64,000 bases of DNA, from positions 1,517,001 to 1,581,000 of the forward strand of contig NZ_JACEGA010000001.1 of the NCBI RefSeq assembly GCF_014174405.1. The letters are read 5' to 3'. Below, in pieces: positions 1-9,323 of the stretch. The notes beneath the pieces are model-generated. The model saw nothing but the letters and a program-made list of their open reading frames with translations, ran no database searches and was not told where the DNA came from. Numbering within the stretch: position 1 is the first letter of the stretch; every line of letters begins with the position of its first letter. Made by a program: the position numbers and the translations under genes. This DNA is from Variimorphobacter saccharofermentans. GTDB lineage: Bacteria; Bacillota; Clostridia; Lachnospirales; Lachnospiraceae.

Positions 1-584
1 TTACGAATCTGCATCGTAGAGGGTTCGGGAGTTCTTCTAAAGTTCTGTTCCCTTATATGGTATACGAGAAACCACTCACCGTCTGCGTTACGCAGTACGG
101 AATTGTGTCCCGGTGCCATATATGGAACACCATCATTCCAGCGATATCCGCAAGCAATCATAAATCCAACTGAGTTATCTGAATCATCAATATCCGATAA
201 ATCTCTGCCGTTTATATCATGAAAGGGTCCTGTGATGGTTCTGCTTCGACCTACACGAATGTTGTAATCCGTTTTTAAGGAACCATAGGATACAAAAAGA
301 TAGTAGTAGCCTGTATCGGGATTATATATCATGTAGGGGCCTTCGATTGCTCCGCTCATCCATTGAGGACGTCTTGCAACACAGGTGCCTATGCCTTCTT
401 CAGCTGCGAGGCCTGTTTCCCTGTCCAGAAGAAGCATATGACATCCGCCCCAGAAGGAGCCGTATAATAGGTACATCTCCCCGGTTGTAACATCGGTAAT
501 AATATTGGCATCAATGGCATTGACAGGTAATTGGTCCGAGGTTTTTAATACACAGCCTCTCGGAATAAATGGACCTTCTGGAGC
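1..584 (-). CDS. GH43 family arabinanase-like glycoside hydrolase, fragment
   Basis: The minus strand is open for about 194 codons and runs off the window start. It translates to a GH43 five-bladed-propeller segment: NAIDANIITD, then YLLYGSFWGG, a stretch around AIEGPYMIY containing a candidate catalytic Glu, and the family motif APGHNSV. This combination is typical of endo-1,5-alpha-L-arabinanases and related arabinan-active enzymes. The N-terminal third, with the start codon and the catalytic base Asp, is absent. The reading frame meets a TGA at 585-587, just upstream (on the minus strand) of recognisable GH43 sequence (EGPFIPRG). At the same place a substrate-binding-protein gene begins on the plus strand without its 5' end. 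What is seen is a gene cut at both sides, by the window edge and by an internal junction. Exact substrate is inferred. Confidence 0.75.
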
Positions 585-1935
585 TCAAATTGAAGTCAAA
601 GAAGAGGCAACTGAGAACATAAAAGTAGATGCTGATTATAGCAATGCTGATTTGAAGGTATTCATTTTTGCTCAGGATCATGAAAAAGCCGTATACCAGT
701 CTTTGATTGATAGATTTACAGAAAGTACCGGAGCAAAGGTAACATTTGAAGTTACCACTTCAGATGAGTATAATCAGAAGATGCTTGCTAATAAGGCAGC
801 TGGAGATATGCCTGACATATTCTATGTAGGACCTGAAGCGGTAGCCAGCTATGTAGATGATGGCTTTGTTCAACCTCTTGATAATTTAGTAGATACATCA
901 GTAGTCAATGATCTTTGGGGTTCTGTAGGCAATGCTTATCGTTACGACGGTAAGGTTGCTGGTACTGGTGAAGGTTCCTTATACTGCTTACCGAAGGATT
1001 TCTCAACCTTTGCTTTTGCTTACAACAAGGATATATTTGATGCGGCAGGCGTAGCTTACCCGGATCCTGCAAATCCTTATACCTGGGAAGAATTCGTTGA
1101 AGTATGTAAAGCTCTGACCAAGGATACGGATGGCGATGGTGAAATCGATCAATGGGGTACTGCAAATGCATTCCAATGGGCTTTTGATGCATTTCTTTAC
1201 ACCAATGGAGGACATTTCCTTAACGATGATTATACAAAGGTAGTGATTGACGGACAGCAGGAATTCATCGATGCATTCCAGTTCTTTGCAGACTTGACAT
1301 GCAAGTATAAAGTAACTCCTACCGTAGAACAGGATACTGCTCTTGGTGGATACCAGAGATGGTTAGATGGACAGATTGGTTTCTATGCATGTGGTACCTG
1401 GGATGTTGGTGCATTCATGGATAAGAATACCTTCCCTTATAACTGGGGTCTCTGCGGATGGCCTACAGGTAAGACTGGTGTGTCTATGACACGTAATGGT
1501 TCTGTTGGTTTCGCAATTTCTTCAGATACGAAATATCCTGAAGCAGCTGCAGCATTAATCACCCTGTTCTCCACAGATCTGGAAGGCCAGAGAGTACTCT
1601 CCGGTGAGACAACAGGAGCTTCCTTACAGATCCCGAATATCATGAGCTATGCTAAGGGAGATTTCAAAGCGAAAATTGCTGATGGAACTATTCCTTACGG
1701 TGATAATGTAGATGTAATCTTCAATTACATTGAAGGAACTGATAAATACCAAGGTATTTTTGTTGAAACAAATTATACCTATAATGCTGACTGGTGGTCC
1801 ACATTCTTAGGTGGCGGTTATGAATACGTATTAACCGGAGAGAAGACAGCAGCTGAGTACTGTGCTGAAATTCAGCCTGCAATGCAGGAAGCACTCGATG
1901 CAGCGAATGAATTAAAAGCGGCAGCACAACAATAA
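505..1935 (+). CDS. Sugar ABC transporter substrate-binding protein, 5' end missing
   Basis: This is an extracellular solute-binding protein (family 1) that would deliver oligosaccharide to the two downstream permeases. The body is convincing: LKVFIFAQDHEKAVYQSLIDRF, then GDMPDIFYVGPEAV, the typical GFYACGTWDVGAF ligand-cleft segment and a C-terminal helix. The start is not convincing. The first ATG of the open frame (505) lies inside the antisense GH43 fragment, has no ribosome site, and the first ~27 residues look like antisense GH43 rather than a lipoprotein signal peptide. Family members begin with a hydrophobic signal and a lipobox Cys, and both are missing. Real homology probably starts near 580-590. 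Either the gene is broken in the organism or the assembly is chimeric here. It heads the operon with the permeases at 2052 and 2998. Confidence 0.8.
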   Translation: MASMALTGNWSEVFNTQPLGINGPSGAQIEVKEEATENIKVDADYSNADLKVFIFAQDHEKAVYQSLIDRFTESTGAKVTFEVTTSDEYNQKMLANKAAGDMPDIFYVGPEAVASYVDDGFVQPLDNLVDTSVVNDLWGSVGNAYRYDGKVAGTGEGSLYCLPKDFSTFAFAYNKDIFDAAGVAYPDPANPYTWEEFVEVCKALTKDTDGDGEIDQWGTANAFQWAFDAFLYTNGGHFLNDDYTKVVIDGQQEFIDAFQFFADLTCKYKVTPTVEQDTALGGYQRWLDGQIGFYACGTWDVGAFMDKNTFPYNWGLCGWPTGKTGVSMTRNGSVGFAISSDTKYPEAAAALITLFSTDLEGQRVLSGETTGASLQIPNIMSYAKGDFKAKIADGTIPYGDNVDVIFNYIEGTDKYQGIFVETNYTYNADWWSTFLGGGYEYVLTGEKTAAEYCAEIQPAMQEALDAANELKAAAQQ

Positions 1936-1963
1936 TTATAGAAGCAATCATTGACAGGTAATC

Positions 1964-2005
1964 TAAAGTAACCCTGTGGCACAGGTGTTGTCACAGGGTA
2001 CTTTA
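1964..2005 (+). terminator. Stem-loop between binding-protein and permease genes
   Basis: TAAAGTA-A-CCCTGTG pairs with CACAGGGTACTTTA around a 12-nt loop (about 13 pairs, one bulge). There is no long U-run. It lies 30 bases after the binding-protein stop and 47 before the permease. A hairpin here usually attenuates transcription or protects the binding-protein mRNA so that it is made in excess over the permeases; that role is inferred. Confidence 0.6.
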
Positions 2006-2051
2006 TACTTACATCGAAATTCGGATTTTGTGGTGAAGAAAGGGTGATACC

Positions 2052-2987
2052 GTGAATAATGTGAGTGGTAAAAGGAAAAAGATGAAATTATCTGCAATGG
2101 CAAAAAGAGAGGAAAAGTGGGCACTTATTTTTGTTGCTGCTCCCGTGATTGGTTTTTTGTTATTTATGGCATATCCAATTATTTTTGCCTTTTTTACTAG
2201 TCTTACAACATGGAATGGGGCAAAAGGACTTGCCGGGATGTTGGACAGGTTTTGTGGATTTGATAACTATATAAAGTTATTTGGCGATGCAAAGTTCTGG
2301 AAAACTTTACTGACAACAACGATTTACTTAATCGGAATTCCAATTGGTATGATTTTAGGTTTGTTACTAGCAATGGGAATGAATCGTAAAATTCCCGGAG
2401 TGAGAGTGCTACGTACGATGTACTATGTTCCAGTAATCTCATCCCTGGTTGCAGTATCGATTCTGTGGGCATGGGTTTACAATTATGATTATGGTTTATT
2501 GAATGTGATAATAAAGAGCCTGACAGGATTACATGGACCGAACTGGTTAGGTGATGAAGTATTAATTAAGGTCTCGATGATTATTTTCATGGTGTGGAAG
2601 GGACTAGGTACTTCAATCATCTTGTATCTTGCAGGTCTTCAAAATATACCTCGTTCTTATTATGAGGCCGCTATGGTGGATGGTGCCAACGGATTTCAGA
2701 AATTTAAAAACATTACATTACCGTTATTGTCTCCGGTTACCTTTTATATCATGATTACAACCTTAATCGGTGGTTTCCAGGTATTCGTAGAGGTTCAGGT
2801 TATGACAACAAACGGTGGTATTGGCTACAGTGCAGCGACGATGGTTTACTACTTGTATCAGAAAGCATTCGAAAGCTATCAGCTTGGTTATGCAAGTGCA
2901 ATCGCAATTATTCTGGCATTAATCATCTTTGTGATTACCGCAATTAATTTCTGGGGTCAGGATAAATGGGTTAAAACCATAGACTAG
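2052..2987 (+). CDS. Sugar ABC transporter permease (MalF/UgpA type)
   Basis: This is an inner-membrane subunit of a CUT1-type carbohydrate importer. About six hydrophobic segments are visible, the first at residues ~24-48 after a basic N-terminus, and the EAA loop that docks the ATPase reads YYEAAMVDGANGFQKF near residue 203. The length of 311 residues is normal. The start is taken as GTG at 2052, preceded by AAAGGG; ATG 2082 is an alternative that would trim ten residues. The second permease follows after 10 bases. No ATPase gene lies in the cluster, so a shared MsmX/MsmK-type ATPase encoded elsewhere probably drives it (inference). Neighbouring GH43 genes suggest arabino-oligosaccharides as substrate. 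Confidence 0.92.
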   Translation: MNNVSGKRKKMKLSAMAKREEKWALIFVAAPVIGFLLFMAYPIIFAFFTSLTTWNGAKGLAGMLDRFCGFDNYIKLFGDAKFWKTLLTTTIYLIGIPIGMILGLLLAMGMNRKIPGVRVLRTMYYVPVISSLVAVSILWAWVYNYDYGLLNVIIKSLTGLHGPNWLGDEVLIKVSMIIFMVWKGLGTSIILYLAGLQNIPRSYYEAAMVDGANGFQKFKNITLPLLSPVTFYIMITTLIGGFQVFVEVQVMTTNGGIGYSAATMVYYLYQKAFESYQLGYASAIAIILALIIFVITAINFWGQDKWVKTID

Positions 2988-2997
2988 GAGGAATATC

Positions 2998-3870
2998 ATG
3001 GCTAAAAAAAATAAAGATATCGCTTCATCTGCCGTTGTAACGAAGAAGGAGAAGACTATTAATATCATCGTTTTTATACTGCTTTTATGCGGCGCTTTTA
3101 TCATGGTTTTTCCCTTCTTTTACATGGTGATGACGTCATTTATGACGAAAAATCAGATATTATCGGGTCAGTTAAGGATAATTCCGAACCCATGGGTTTG
3201 GGGAAAATATAAGGAAGTACTTAATAAAGGTAATTTTATCGCCGGAATATTAAATACGATTAAGGTGGAAATCCCCGTATTGCTGATTGGTGGTTTTACC
3301 TCATCTTTAGCGGCATTTTCTTTTGCGAAAATGAACTTCCGTGGAAAAAATGCTATTTTCCTCTTGTTACTGGCAACTATCATGATACCCTTTGCCGTTA
3401 TCATGATACCCCAATATGTTATGTTCACAAGATTAAAATGGACGGATAGTCTGCTACCGCTCATCATTCCGGCATGCTTTGGTAATATAAGTATGATATT
3501 CTTCTTGCGCCAAAATCTCGGAAGTATTCCGAATGAATTAATGGATGCTGCCAAGCTGGATGGCTGCGGCTTCTTCAGAACCTTTTTACAGATTTTCTTC
3601 CCTTTGATGAAAGGCGCAGTTGGAACTCAGCTCACATTATGGTTTATGGGTATTTGGAATGATTATCTGGCTCCCACTATTTTCTTACGTAGTGAAGCAA
3701 ACTGGACATTACAGGTAGTAATCCGTTCATTTAACACATATTATGCGATACAGAGTGACTATGCTTTGATAATGGCTGCCTCTGTTATAGCAATGATTCC
3801 AACCATTATATTATTCTTCTGCTTCCAGAAGGTAATTATCGAATCGGTTGCAATTAGTGGTATTAAATAA
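2998..3870 (+). CDS. Sugar ABC transporter permease (MalG/UgpE type)
   Basis: This is the second membrane subunit of the CUT1 importer and pairs with the preceding permease. The 290-residue protein has a basic N-terminus, a first membrane span near residues 22-45, further spans through the middle, and the EAA-loop sequence MDAAKLDGCGFFRTF near residue 181. The C-terminus ends in VAISGIK, a usual form for this subunit. A good ribosome site (AGGAGG) lies six bases before ATG 2998. It is co-transcribed with the upstream permease. Substrate is inferred from the flanking arabinan-active enzymes and not from the protein itself. Confidence 0.93.
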   Translation: MAKKNKDIASSAVVTKKEKTINIIVFILLLCGAFIMVFPFFYMVMTSFMTKNQILSGQLRIIPNPWVWGKYKEVLNKGNFIAGILNTIKVEIPVLLIGGFTSSLAAFSFAKMNFRGKNAIFLLLLATIMIPFAVIMIPQYVMFTRLKWTDSLLPLIIPACFGNISMIFFLRQNLGSIPNELMDAAKLDGCGFFRTFLQIFFPLMKGAVGTQLTLWFMGIWNDYLAPTIFLRSEANWTLQVVIRSFNTYYAIQSDYALIMAASVIAMIPTIILFFCFQKVIIESVAISGIK

Positions 3871-3954
3871 AATCTATAATGTAGTAAATAGCAAATAATG
3901 AAATAAGAAATAAGGAAAACAGAAAATGTTTTATGATACAGAATGGAGGGTATT

Positions 3955-4587
3955 ATGTCAGAATCACCAGTAATTGCATTTCTTAATAAAATGACAGATT
4001 TGATTTTGCTGAATTTGATGTGGCTGATTACTTGCCTTCCAATTGTTACAATAGGAGCAGCTACAACGGCGATGTATTATACGAATATCATATCCATACG
4101 TCAAGGCGATGGCTATGTAGTAAAACGATATTTCAAAAGCTTTCGTGACAACTTTAAGCAAGCAACAATCCTGTGGCTTCTTGTATTATTATTGGGTGGA
4201 ATCATGGCATTTGATTTGTTCTATTGGTATACCCTGGGTACAATGCTTGGTAAAGTTATGTTTTGCTTAAGTGCGGTTGTAGCATTTTTTATGTTTATTA
4301 TTTTGCTTTATGTATTTCCTGTACTGGCGAAGTTTGATAATTGCATGAAAAGTACGATTAAAACAGCAGCGGCATTTGCTGTAGGATATTTACCTTATAC
4401 AGCAATCCTGACAGTAATTACAATCCTGTTTATATATTTCAATGTTGTTTCCATCGTAATGAATGCAATTTCACTTTTTGCTGGCTTTGCAGTACTTGCA
4501 TATGTTAAATCCTTTTTCTTATATAAGGTTTTTATGAATCATATGGATGAAAGATATGATGATTTCTATTCGGATCAAGAAGAATAG
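3955..4587 (+). CDS. YesL family (DUF624) membrane protein
   Basis: This 210-residue membrane protein has four to five hydrophobic spans and the family-typical beginning: a short head, then LNLMWLITCLPIVTIGAAT and MYYTNIISIRQGDGYVVKRYFKSFR. YesL-type proteins commonly accompany sugar ABC importers and plant-polysaccharide enzymes in Firmicutes. Their function is not established; an accessory role in transport is usually assumed. The start is set at ATG 3955 because GGAGGG at 3945-3950 sits just before it; the longer frame from 3943 would place the ribosome site inside the gene. It lies between the permeases and the arabinofuranosidase, on the same strand. Confidence 0.88.
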   Translation: MSESPVIAFLNKMTDLILLNLMWLITCLPIVTIGAATTAMYYTNIISIRQGDGYVVKRYFKSFRDNFKQATILWLLVLLLGGIMAFDLFYWYTLGTMLGKVMFCLSAVVAFFMFIILLYVFPVLAKFDNCMKSTIKTAAAFAVGYLPYTAILTVITILFIYFNVVSIVMNAISLFAGFAVLAYVKSFFLYKVFMNHMDERYDDFYSDQEE

Positions 4588-4647
4588 GAATTTCTTTATA
4601 AGTTCAACATCGTAATCTCACAAGAAAATTAGCGAAGGAATGAAAAA

Positions 4648-5592
4648 ATGGAAAAACTAGACTTAAGAAAACCTTGGATAATGCAGAGAGCAGATCCATA
4701 TGTTTATTTACACATCGATGGGTACTATTATTTTACAGCAAGTTTACCGGATTACAATGGGATTGCATTGCGAAAGTCAAAGGACTTGGTTGCTCTGGCT
4801 GATGCAGAAGAGGTAATGATCTGGCATAAGCATGAGAGTGGCCCGATGAGCTTTCATATATGGGCTCCAGAACTTCATTATATCAATGGTGCATGGTATA
4901 TCTATTTTGCAGCAGGAGAGAAAGAGGATATATGGAAGATACGTCCTTATGTATTGGAATGCCGGGATGGGGATCCGATCACTGGAACATGGGTTGAAAA
5001 AGGTATGATGCAATGTGCGGATGATGATGAGTTCTCATTCAGGGCATTTTCACTGGATGGTACGATCTTCGAGAATAAAGGAGTTTATTATTATGTTTGG
5101 GCTGAGAAGGTCGGTGTTGGGAAACAAATCTCCAATCTCTATATTGCTCAGATGGAAAGTCCAACTAAGCTCAAAACAGTACAGGTGCTGTTAACAACAC
5201 CGGATTATGATTGGGAAAGATACGGCTTTTGGGTGAATGAAGCGCCTTCTGTAATTAAGCATGAGGGCAAGATTTATTTAACTTATTCCGCCAGTGATAC
5301 CGGTATTAATTATTGCATGGGTATGTTAACGGTGGATGAGAATGCAGATCTTCTTGATCCGAAGGCATGGAAGAAGGAACGGTATCCGGTTTTAAAAACC
5401 GATGAGTCCCTTGGAATCTATGGCCCTGGACATAATTCCTTTACCTATGATAAGGATGGTAATCCAATGTTAGTTTATCATGCCAGAACGGAAAAAGAAA
5501 TTGTGGGAAATCCGCTACATAATCCAAACAGGCATGCTATGTTGATGAAAATCACATGGGGAGATCATGGTGAACCAGTGTTCAAATACTAA
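4648..5592 (+). CDS. GH43 alpha-L-arabinofuranosidase-like enzyme
   Basis: This is an intracellular 314-residue glycoside hydrolase of family 43, most like the exo-arabinofuranosidase branch that trims arabino-oligosaccharides after import. There is no signal peptide. The five-bladed-propeller landmarks are present: RADPYVY with candidate base Asp16, SLDGTIF with Asp137, NEAPSVI with candidate acid Glu198, and YGPGHNSF, which supplies the metal-site His. Length fits a single catalytic domain without a binding module. AAGGAATG precedes ATG 4648. With the ABC importer upstream it makes a compact import-and-cleave operon. The subfamily assignment is from recognition of motifs only; related beta-xylosidase activity cannot be excluded. 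Confidence 0.85.
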   Translation: MEKLDLRKPWIMQRADPYVYLHIDGYYYFTASLPDYNGIALRKSKDLVALADAEEVMIWHKHESGPMSFHIWAPELHYINGAWYIYFAAGEKEDIWKIRPYVLECRDGDPITGTWVEKGMMQCADDDEFSFRAFSLDGTIFENKGVYYYVWAEKVGVGKQISNLYIAQMESPTKLKTVQVLLTTPDYDWERYGFWVNEAPSVIKHEGKIYLTYSASDTGINYCMGMLTVDENADLLDPKAWKKERYPVLKTDESLGIYGPGHNSFTYDKDGNPMLVYHARTEKEIVGNPLHNPNRHAMLMKITWGDHGEPVFKY

Positions 5593-5601
5593 TAAATAAA
5601 G

Positions 5602-5668
5602 GAGTGCTGCATATTTTTTTGACAGGATGAAGGAACCTTTAGCCATCAAGAGAATTTATGCAGCATTC
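5602..5668 (+). other. Long-armed inverted repeat in the chemoreceptor leader
   Basis: GAGTGCTGCATA (5602-5613) pairs with TATGCAGCATTC (5657-5668), with one G-U. The 43-base loop contains a second small stem, AAGG/CCTT. It begins 10 bases after the GH43 stop and ends 24 bases before the chemoreceptor start. There is no U-tract after the right arm, so a plain rho-independent terminator is doubtful; it may be a processing site or leader structure. Confidence 0.5.
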
Positions 5669-5691
5669 TCATTTATAAAGGGAGTAGGATC

Positions 5692-7896
5692 GTGCAAATG
5701 AGTAAACACGGAAAAATGTTTCGAGTTAAAAATACAGCTAAGACAAAGAAAGCTGATAAGACAATACAGAATGATACGATAAAAAATAACTTAATTCTAA
5801 AAACACTCAGAAAAGTGAAATCGATTTCTATGGGAAAAGAGAAAAAGATTATCTATTCCTTAATGAGGGTATTCTGTGTGTCCATCCTGTTAATCATTCT
5901 GTTAGGAGTTATTTCATACCGAATGGCATCAAGTGCGGTAATGAAGCGGTATGAGAATGCGGTAAGCAGTGCAAGCTCTTCCATGGAAACCTCATTGGAG
6001 CTTATCTGTGATTCTGTATCTTCCAAGGTGATTGAACTCTACATGAGTGATGATTTTAATACCTATTATGATAATAAATTTAGTGCTTCCGGTGCAGAAG
6101 CGGTTACCTTTACCACGCCGATATCAGATAAACTGATTAATTTAAAAGCAAGCATGAATTATATTAATTCATACTATGTCTTTGCAAAAACCGGCAGGAG
6201 CATTGTTTCTAATGTTAAAGGGCTTCCGGAAGGTTTTTATGATGATTATCTGGCATCGGACGAGGGCTCGGATTTTAACCCGAAAAAGACGAAAAATGCT
6301 TGGCGTGGTAATCATGTGTATATAGATAACCAGCTTGGTGTGAATAACAAAGATTATGTTCTAAGCTTTCTGATGCATTATTCCTTAAAGAAAAACAGCG
6401 GATTTGCGATTGTGGACATCAGCAGTAATTATATGAAAGAATTGTTTAGTGTTATGGAGTTTGGTGATAAGAGTATTACCGGTTTTGTTACTGCGGATGG
6501 ACGGGAAGTACTGTATCAGGAAGAGATTGGTAAGGATCATAAGATTACCATGAACCAATACACTGGTGATAGCCTGCTCCTTAACAGTGATTATTACAAT
6601 GAGGCTTGTGAAGAGAAGGTTTCTGGCAGTAAGTACGTTAATATAAATGGAAAAGCATATCTATTTGTGTATAACCCCGTGGGTAAGACAGGAATCATGG
6701 TATGTACTTTGGTTCCGAAGAGCACAATTGTCAGCGAGCTATCGGGTATCCGCAACATTACGGTCATTGTTGTCTTATTGGCATCGATTATTTCCCTTAG
6801 TGCAGGATATATCATATCCAAGGGTGTTAGTACGGTGTTAAACAAAACCTGTAATTCACTAGGAAGTGTGGCAAAAGGAGATCTGACACAGAAGTTTGAA
6901 ACCTCCAGACGGGATGAATTTAGAAAGTTAACCAATAGTATGACAGAAATGCTACAGGGAATACGAAAGCTGGTAACGGATAATCAAAGATTTGGTACCA
7001 CTGTCGCAGAGCTTTCCGATCATGTAGCAGTATCTTCACAGGACATTGAAGCATCTATGCATCAGGTGGCAGATTCCATGATTGCAGTTACGATGGATGT
7101 ATCTAACCAGACTGAAGAGACAGAAAAAAGTGTTCTGCGTATGACAGACTTTTCGAATAAGATTAATGGTATCTTTGCTGAGTCGGAGAATATGGTTACC
7201 AAAACAAGTGATACCCTGGAAGCAGTTGAAAAAGGCCGTGATATTGTTGAGAATCTGCAGAAGAAATCAGAAGACACCTCAGCTATGACAGAGGTATTGA
7301 TCAAGAATATCGAAGAAGTAGAAAAACAATCTGTAAACATTGAGGGAATCATTCAGACCATTGAAGATATCGCCAGTCAGACCAACCTGTTATCCTTGAA
7401 TGCTTCCATCGAAGCAGCAAGAGCCGGGGAAAGTGGACGTGGATTTTCTGTGGTTGCGGAAGAAATACGTAAACTGGCTGATCAGTCTATGTCAGCCGGT
7501 AATAGTGTACGAAGAATTGTTAAATCAATCAAGGATACTACTGGCAAGACCAGTGAATCAGCGAAAAGAACGGAAGAATTTCTTGTAAATCAAACGAATG
7601 CCCTAAATGAAACAATCACGATGTTTGGTATTATCAATCAGCAGGTAGTTGAAATGGTGAACGGTATAAAGGGTATTCAGGAGAAAATGGATGATATGGT
7701 CACGGATAAAGAGGATATTGTTAACTCAATACAAAGTATCTACAATATAGCAGAAGAGGTAACTGCAAATGTGGAAACTGTATCAGGAGTAATTAGTGAT
7801 CGTATGGTTCAGATAGGTTCCTTAACGGATAACGTAAAACGTTTGAATAGAGAAGCAGAAGAACTCGTGGAATCCATGAAAAACTTCACGGTATAG
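5692..7896 (+). CDS. Methyl-accepting chemotaxis protein
   Basis: This is a 734-residue transmembrane chemoreceptor that would report ligand to CheA/CheW. Order: a cytoplasmic basic head of ~55 residues, longer than usual; membrane span 1 at about 59-80; an extracellular sensor of ~270 residues that looks Cache-like; span 2 at ~353-378; a HAMP segment; then the methylation helices and signalling hairpin. The hairpin tip is highly conserved, with [20 protein letters not shown] and [15 protein letters not shown] at ~558-600. GTG 5692 is used because GGAG lies seven bases before it; ATG 5698 is the alternative. Its place directly behind the arabinose-oligosaccharide operon suggests that it senses those sugars, perhaps through the binding protein (inference). 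Confidence 0.93.
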   Translation: MQMSKHGKMFRVKNTAKTKKADKTIQNDTIKNNLILKTLRKVKSISMGKEKKIIYSLMRVFCVSILLIILLGVISYRMASSAVMKRYENAVSSASSSMETSLELICDSVSSKVIELYMSDDFNTYYDNKFSASGAEAVTFTTPISDKLINLKASMNYINSYYVFAKTGRSIVSNVKGLPEGFYDDYLASDEGSDFNPKKTKNAWRGNHVYIDNQLGVNNKDYVLSFLMHYSLKKNSGFAIVDISSNYMKELFSVMEFGDKSITGFVTADGREVLYQEEIGKDHKITMNQYTGDSLLLNSDYYNEACEEKVSGSKYVNINGKAYLFVYNPVGKTGIMVCTLVPKSTIVSELSGIRNITVIVVLLASIISLSAGYIISKGVSTVLNKTCNSLGSVAKGDLTQKFETSRRDEFRKLTNSMTEMLQGIRKLVTDNQRFGTTVAELSDHVAVSSQDIEASMHQVADSMIAVTMDVSNQTEETEKSVLRMTDFSNKINGIFAESENMVTKTSDTLEAVEKGRDIVENLQKKSEDTSAMTEVLIKNIEEVEKQSVNIEGIIQTIEDIASQTNLLSLNASIEAARAGESGRGFSVVAEEIRKLADQSMSAGNSVRRIVKSIKDTTGKTSESAKRTEEFLVNQTNALNETITMFGIINQQVVEMVNGIKGIQEKMDDMVTDKEDIVNSIQSIYNIAEEVTANVETVSGVISDRMVQIGSLTDNVKRLNREAEELVESMKNFTV

Positions 7897-7936
7897 TATT
7901 TTTCGGGCTAGGGAATAATCTTTACAATAATAGAAG

Positions 7937-7998
7937 AGGCTGTTGATCATGTACCGGCAGGGACAATAACATGCCCTGTATTACATTTTCAACAGCCT
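7937..7998. terminator. Bidirectional terminator-like hairpin
   Basis: AGGCTGTTGA (7937-7946) pairs with TCAACAGCCT (7989-7998). An inner pair CAGGG/CCCTG sits in the loop. It separates the convergent chemoreceptor and ArsR-like regulator genes. The outer arms resemble those of the dispersed family A elements (for example 34558-34646). Confidence 0.6.
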
Positions 7999-8032
7999 TA
8001 TATGATTAATCGCTCATTGATGAATGAGTACT

Positions 8033-8959
8033 TTATTCTGCAGGAGCAATCGGGCTATAGTTGAGCTTAACCTTAATATCCTGATTGTAATTACCAAAAT
8101 TCTTTCCGTATATGGTTAATCCGCCCACATATTTTGAATCAGGATTTACAGACAGCTTAAACCGTATAGTACTTTTATCTGTGAGATTTAGATTGGAGAT
8201 ATTAACATCCGATATCTGTAAGCCATCAATAAAGGTACCTTTCTTGTTCACAACCAGAAGCTTTAATAGTCCATATTGATTCCAGTTAGGATACCACCAA
8301 TCGGGGGTAAAGATACCCTTTACATCTCCAAAGTCTCCAGGGCTTGTCCAGGAACCGATAAAAATATCATTGATATAAAAGGAGATATCGGAAGGCCATA
8401 CATCATTAACACCAGGAGCCTCCGATCCAAGCTCGGCAGAGATAGTGATCTTATCGATTTTCTGTGAATAGGGTATAAAATTAGGAATAATATATTCTAC
8501 ATAACCTTTTGTAAACCATAGAATATCCGCATTATAGCGATCTGGATGGGAAAAGTATCTTGTATCATCCACTTCACCGATTAATGCAGTGGATGAAGCA
8601 AGCCCACAGGTGGGATACACCTCATAACTTGAAAAATGTCCGATTTTAATATCAGTATTATAAGCATTAGTATTCTCTAGCTGAGATTCGAAATCAATCA
8701 ATATTTTATCAAGGTGTACAGAGCATTTCTTCTGGTTGCCATGGCCGGCAGATTCAGAGGTAACAGTAACAATTCCACAATCCTCTAATTTCTTAATATG
8801 TCCGGTTAGCGCTCCATTGGTTATATTTAATTGCGAAGCTAGTTCATTCATGTTCATGCCGTTGCATTTAAGAAGAATCTTGATAATTTCCACTCTAACA
8901 CTCGAACCCAATGCTTTAAAGATTTCTAAACCTTCATCCAATGATTTTATATGCAGCAT
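8033..8959 (-). CDS. ArsR-like winged-helix regulator with C-terminal sensor domain
   Basis: This is a 308-residue transcription regulator. Residues ~1-85 form an ArsR-type winged helix (FKALGSSVRVEIIKILL, then MNMNELASQLNITNGALTGHIKKLEDCGIV). The remaining ~220 residues are rich in aromatic and beta-prone sequence and have no enzyme motif; they look like a ligand-sensing domain. Regulators with this build are known near arabinofuranosidase and sugar genes in Firmicutes. AAGGAG lies seven bases before ATG 8959. It faces the arabino-oligosaccharide operon convergently, so local control of that operon is plausible but not shown. The upstream region 8960-9323 has no gene and is AT-rich. Confidence 0.8.
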   Translation of the reverse strand: MLHIKSLDEGLEIFKALGSSVRVEIIKILLKCNGMNMNELASQLNITNGALTGHIKKLEDCGIVTVTSESAGHGNQKKCSVHLDKILIDFESQLENTNAYNTDIKIGHFSSYEVYPTCGLASSTALIGEVDDTRYFSHPDRYNADILWFTKGYVEYIIPNFIPYSQKIDKITISAELGSEAPGVNDVWPSDISFYINDIFIGSWTSPGDFGDVKGIFTPDWWYPNWNQYGLLKLLVVNKKGTFIDGLQISDVNISNLNLTDKSTIRFKLSVNPDSKYVGGLTIYGKNFGNYNQDIKVKLNYSPIAPAE

Positions 8960-9235
8960 AATGTACTCCTTTTAGTAGCACTAGAAACAATTTTACGAAC
9001 TTATATAATTATAGCAATACAGATGTCAGAAATCAATATGTTTATTGATTAAATTTGACCAAAAAGCAAAATATTATATAAAAAGTTAAAGTATAATAAA
9101 AAATATACATTAATTACATCCATTCTTTACTATATGATTTGCTTACTCATATAAAATGGATATAAATGAATGAGAAAAGGATAGCTATATATCGGATATA
9201 ATCAGGAACAAGTAGTTATATGTAATAGGTATAAG

Positions 9236-9308
9236 AAGGGGGCATCCCCATAGCGCAATACAATGAAATAATAGATGTCATTGTGATATACTCTTGGGTC
9301 AGCCCCTT
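9236..9308 (-). terminator. Terminator-like hairpin after glutathione peroxidase
   Basis: AAGGGGGC (from 9236) pairs with GCCCCTT (to 9308), with an inner pair ACAATGA/TCATTGT. It lies 16 bases beyond the peroxidase stop on the minus strand. The rest of the 8960-9323 gap shows no ORF or recognisable RNA, only AT-rich sequence that presumably holds the regulator's promoter. Confidence 0.55.
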
Positions 9309-9323
9309 ACCATTAAATTAAAT

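Noticed and set aside
517..1964. CATTGACAGGTAAT occurs near both ends of the binding-protein gene (about 518 and 1949), suggesting recombination repeats.
   Set aside because: A 14-base match is expected by chance several times in 64 kb of AT-rich DNA, and neither copy coincides with the actual junction near 585.
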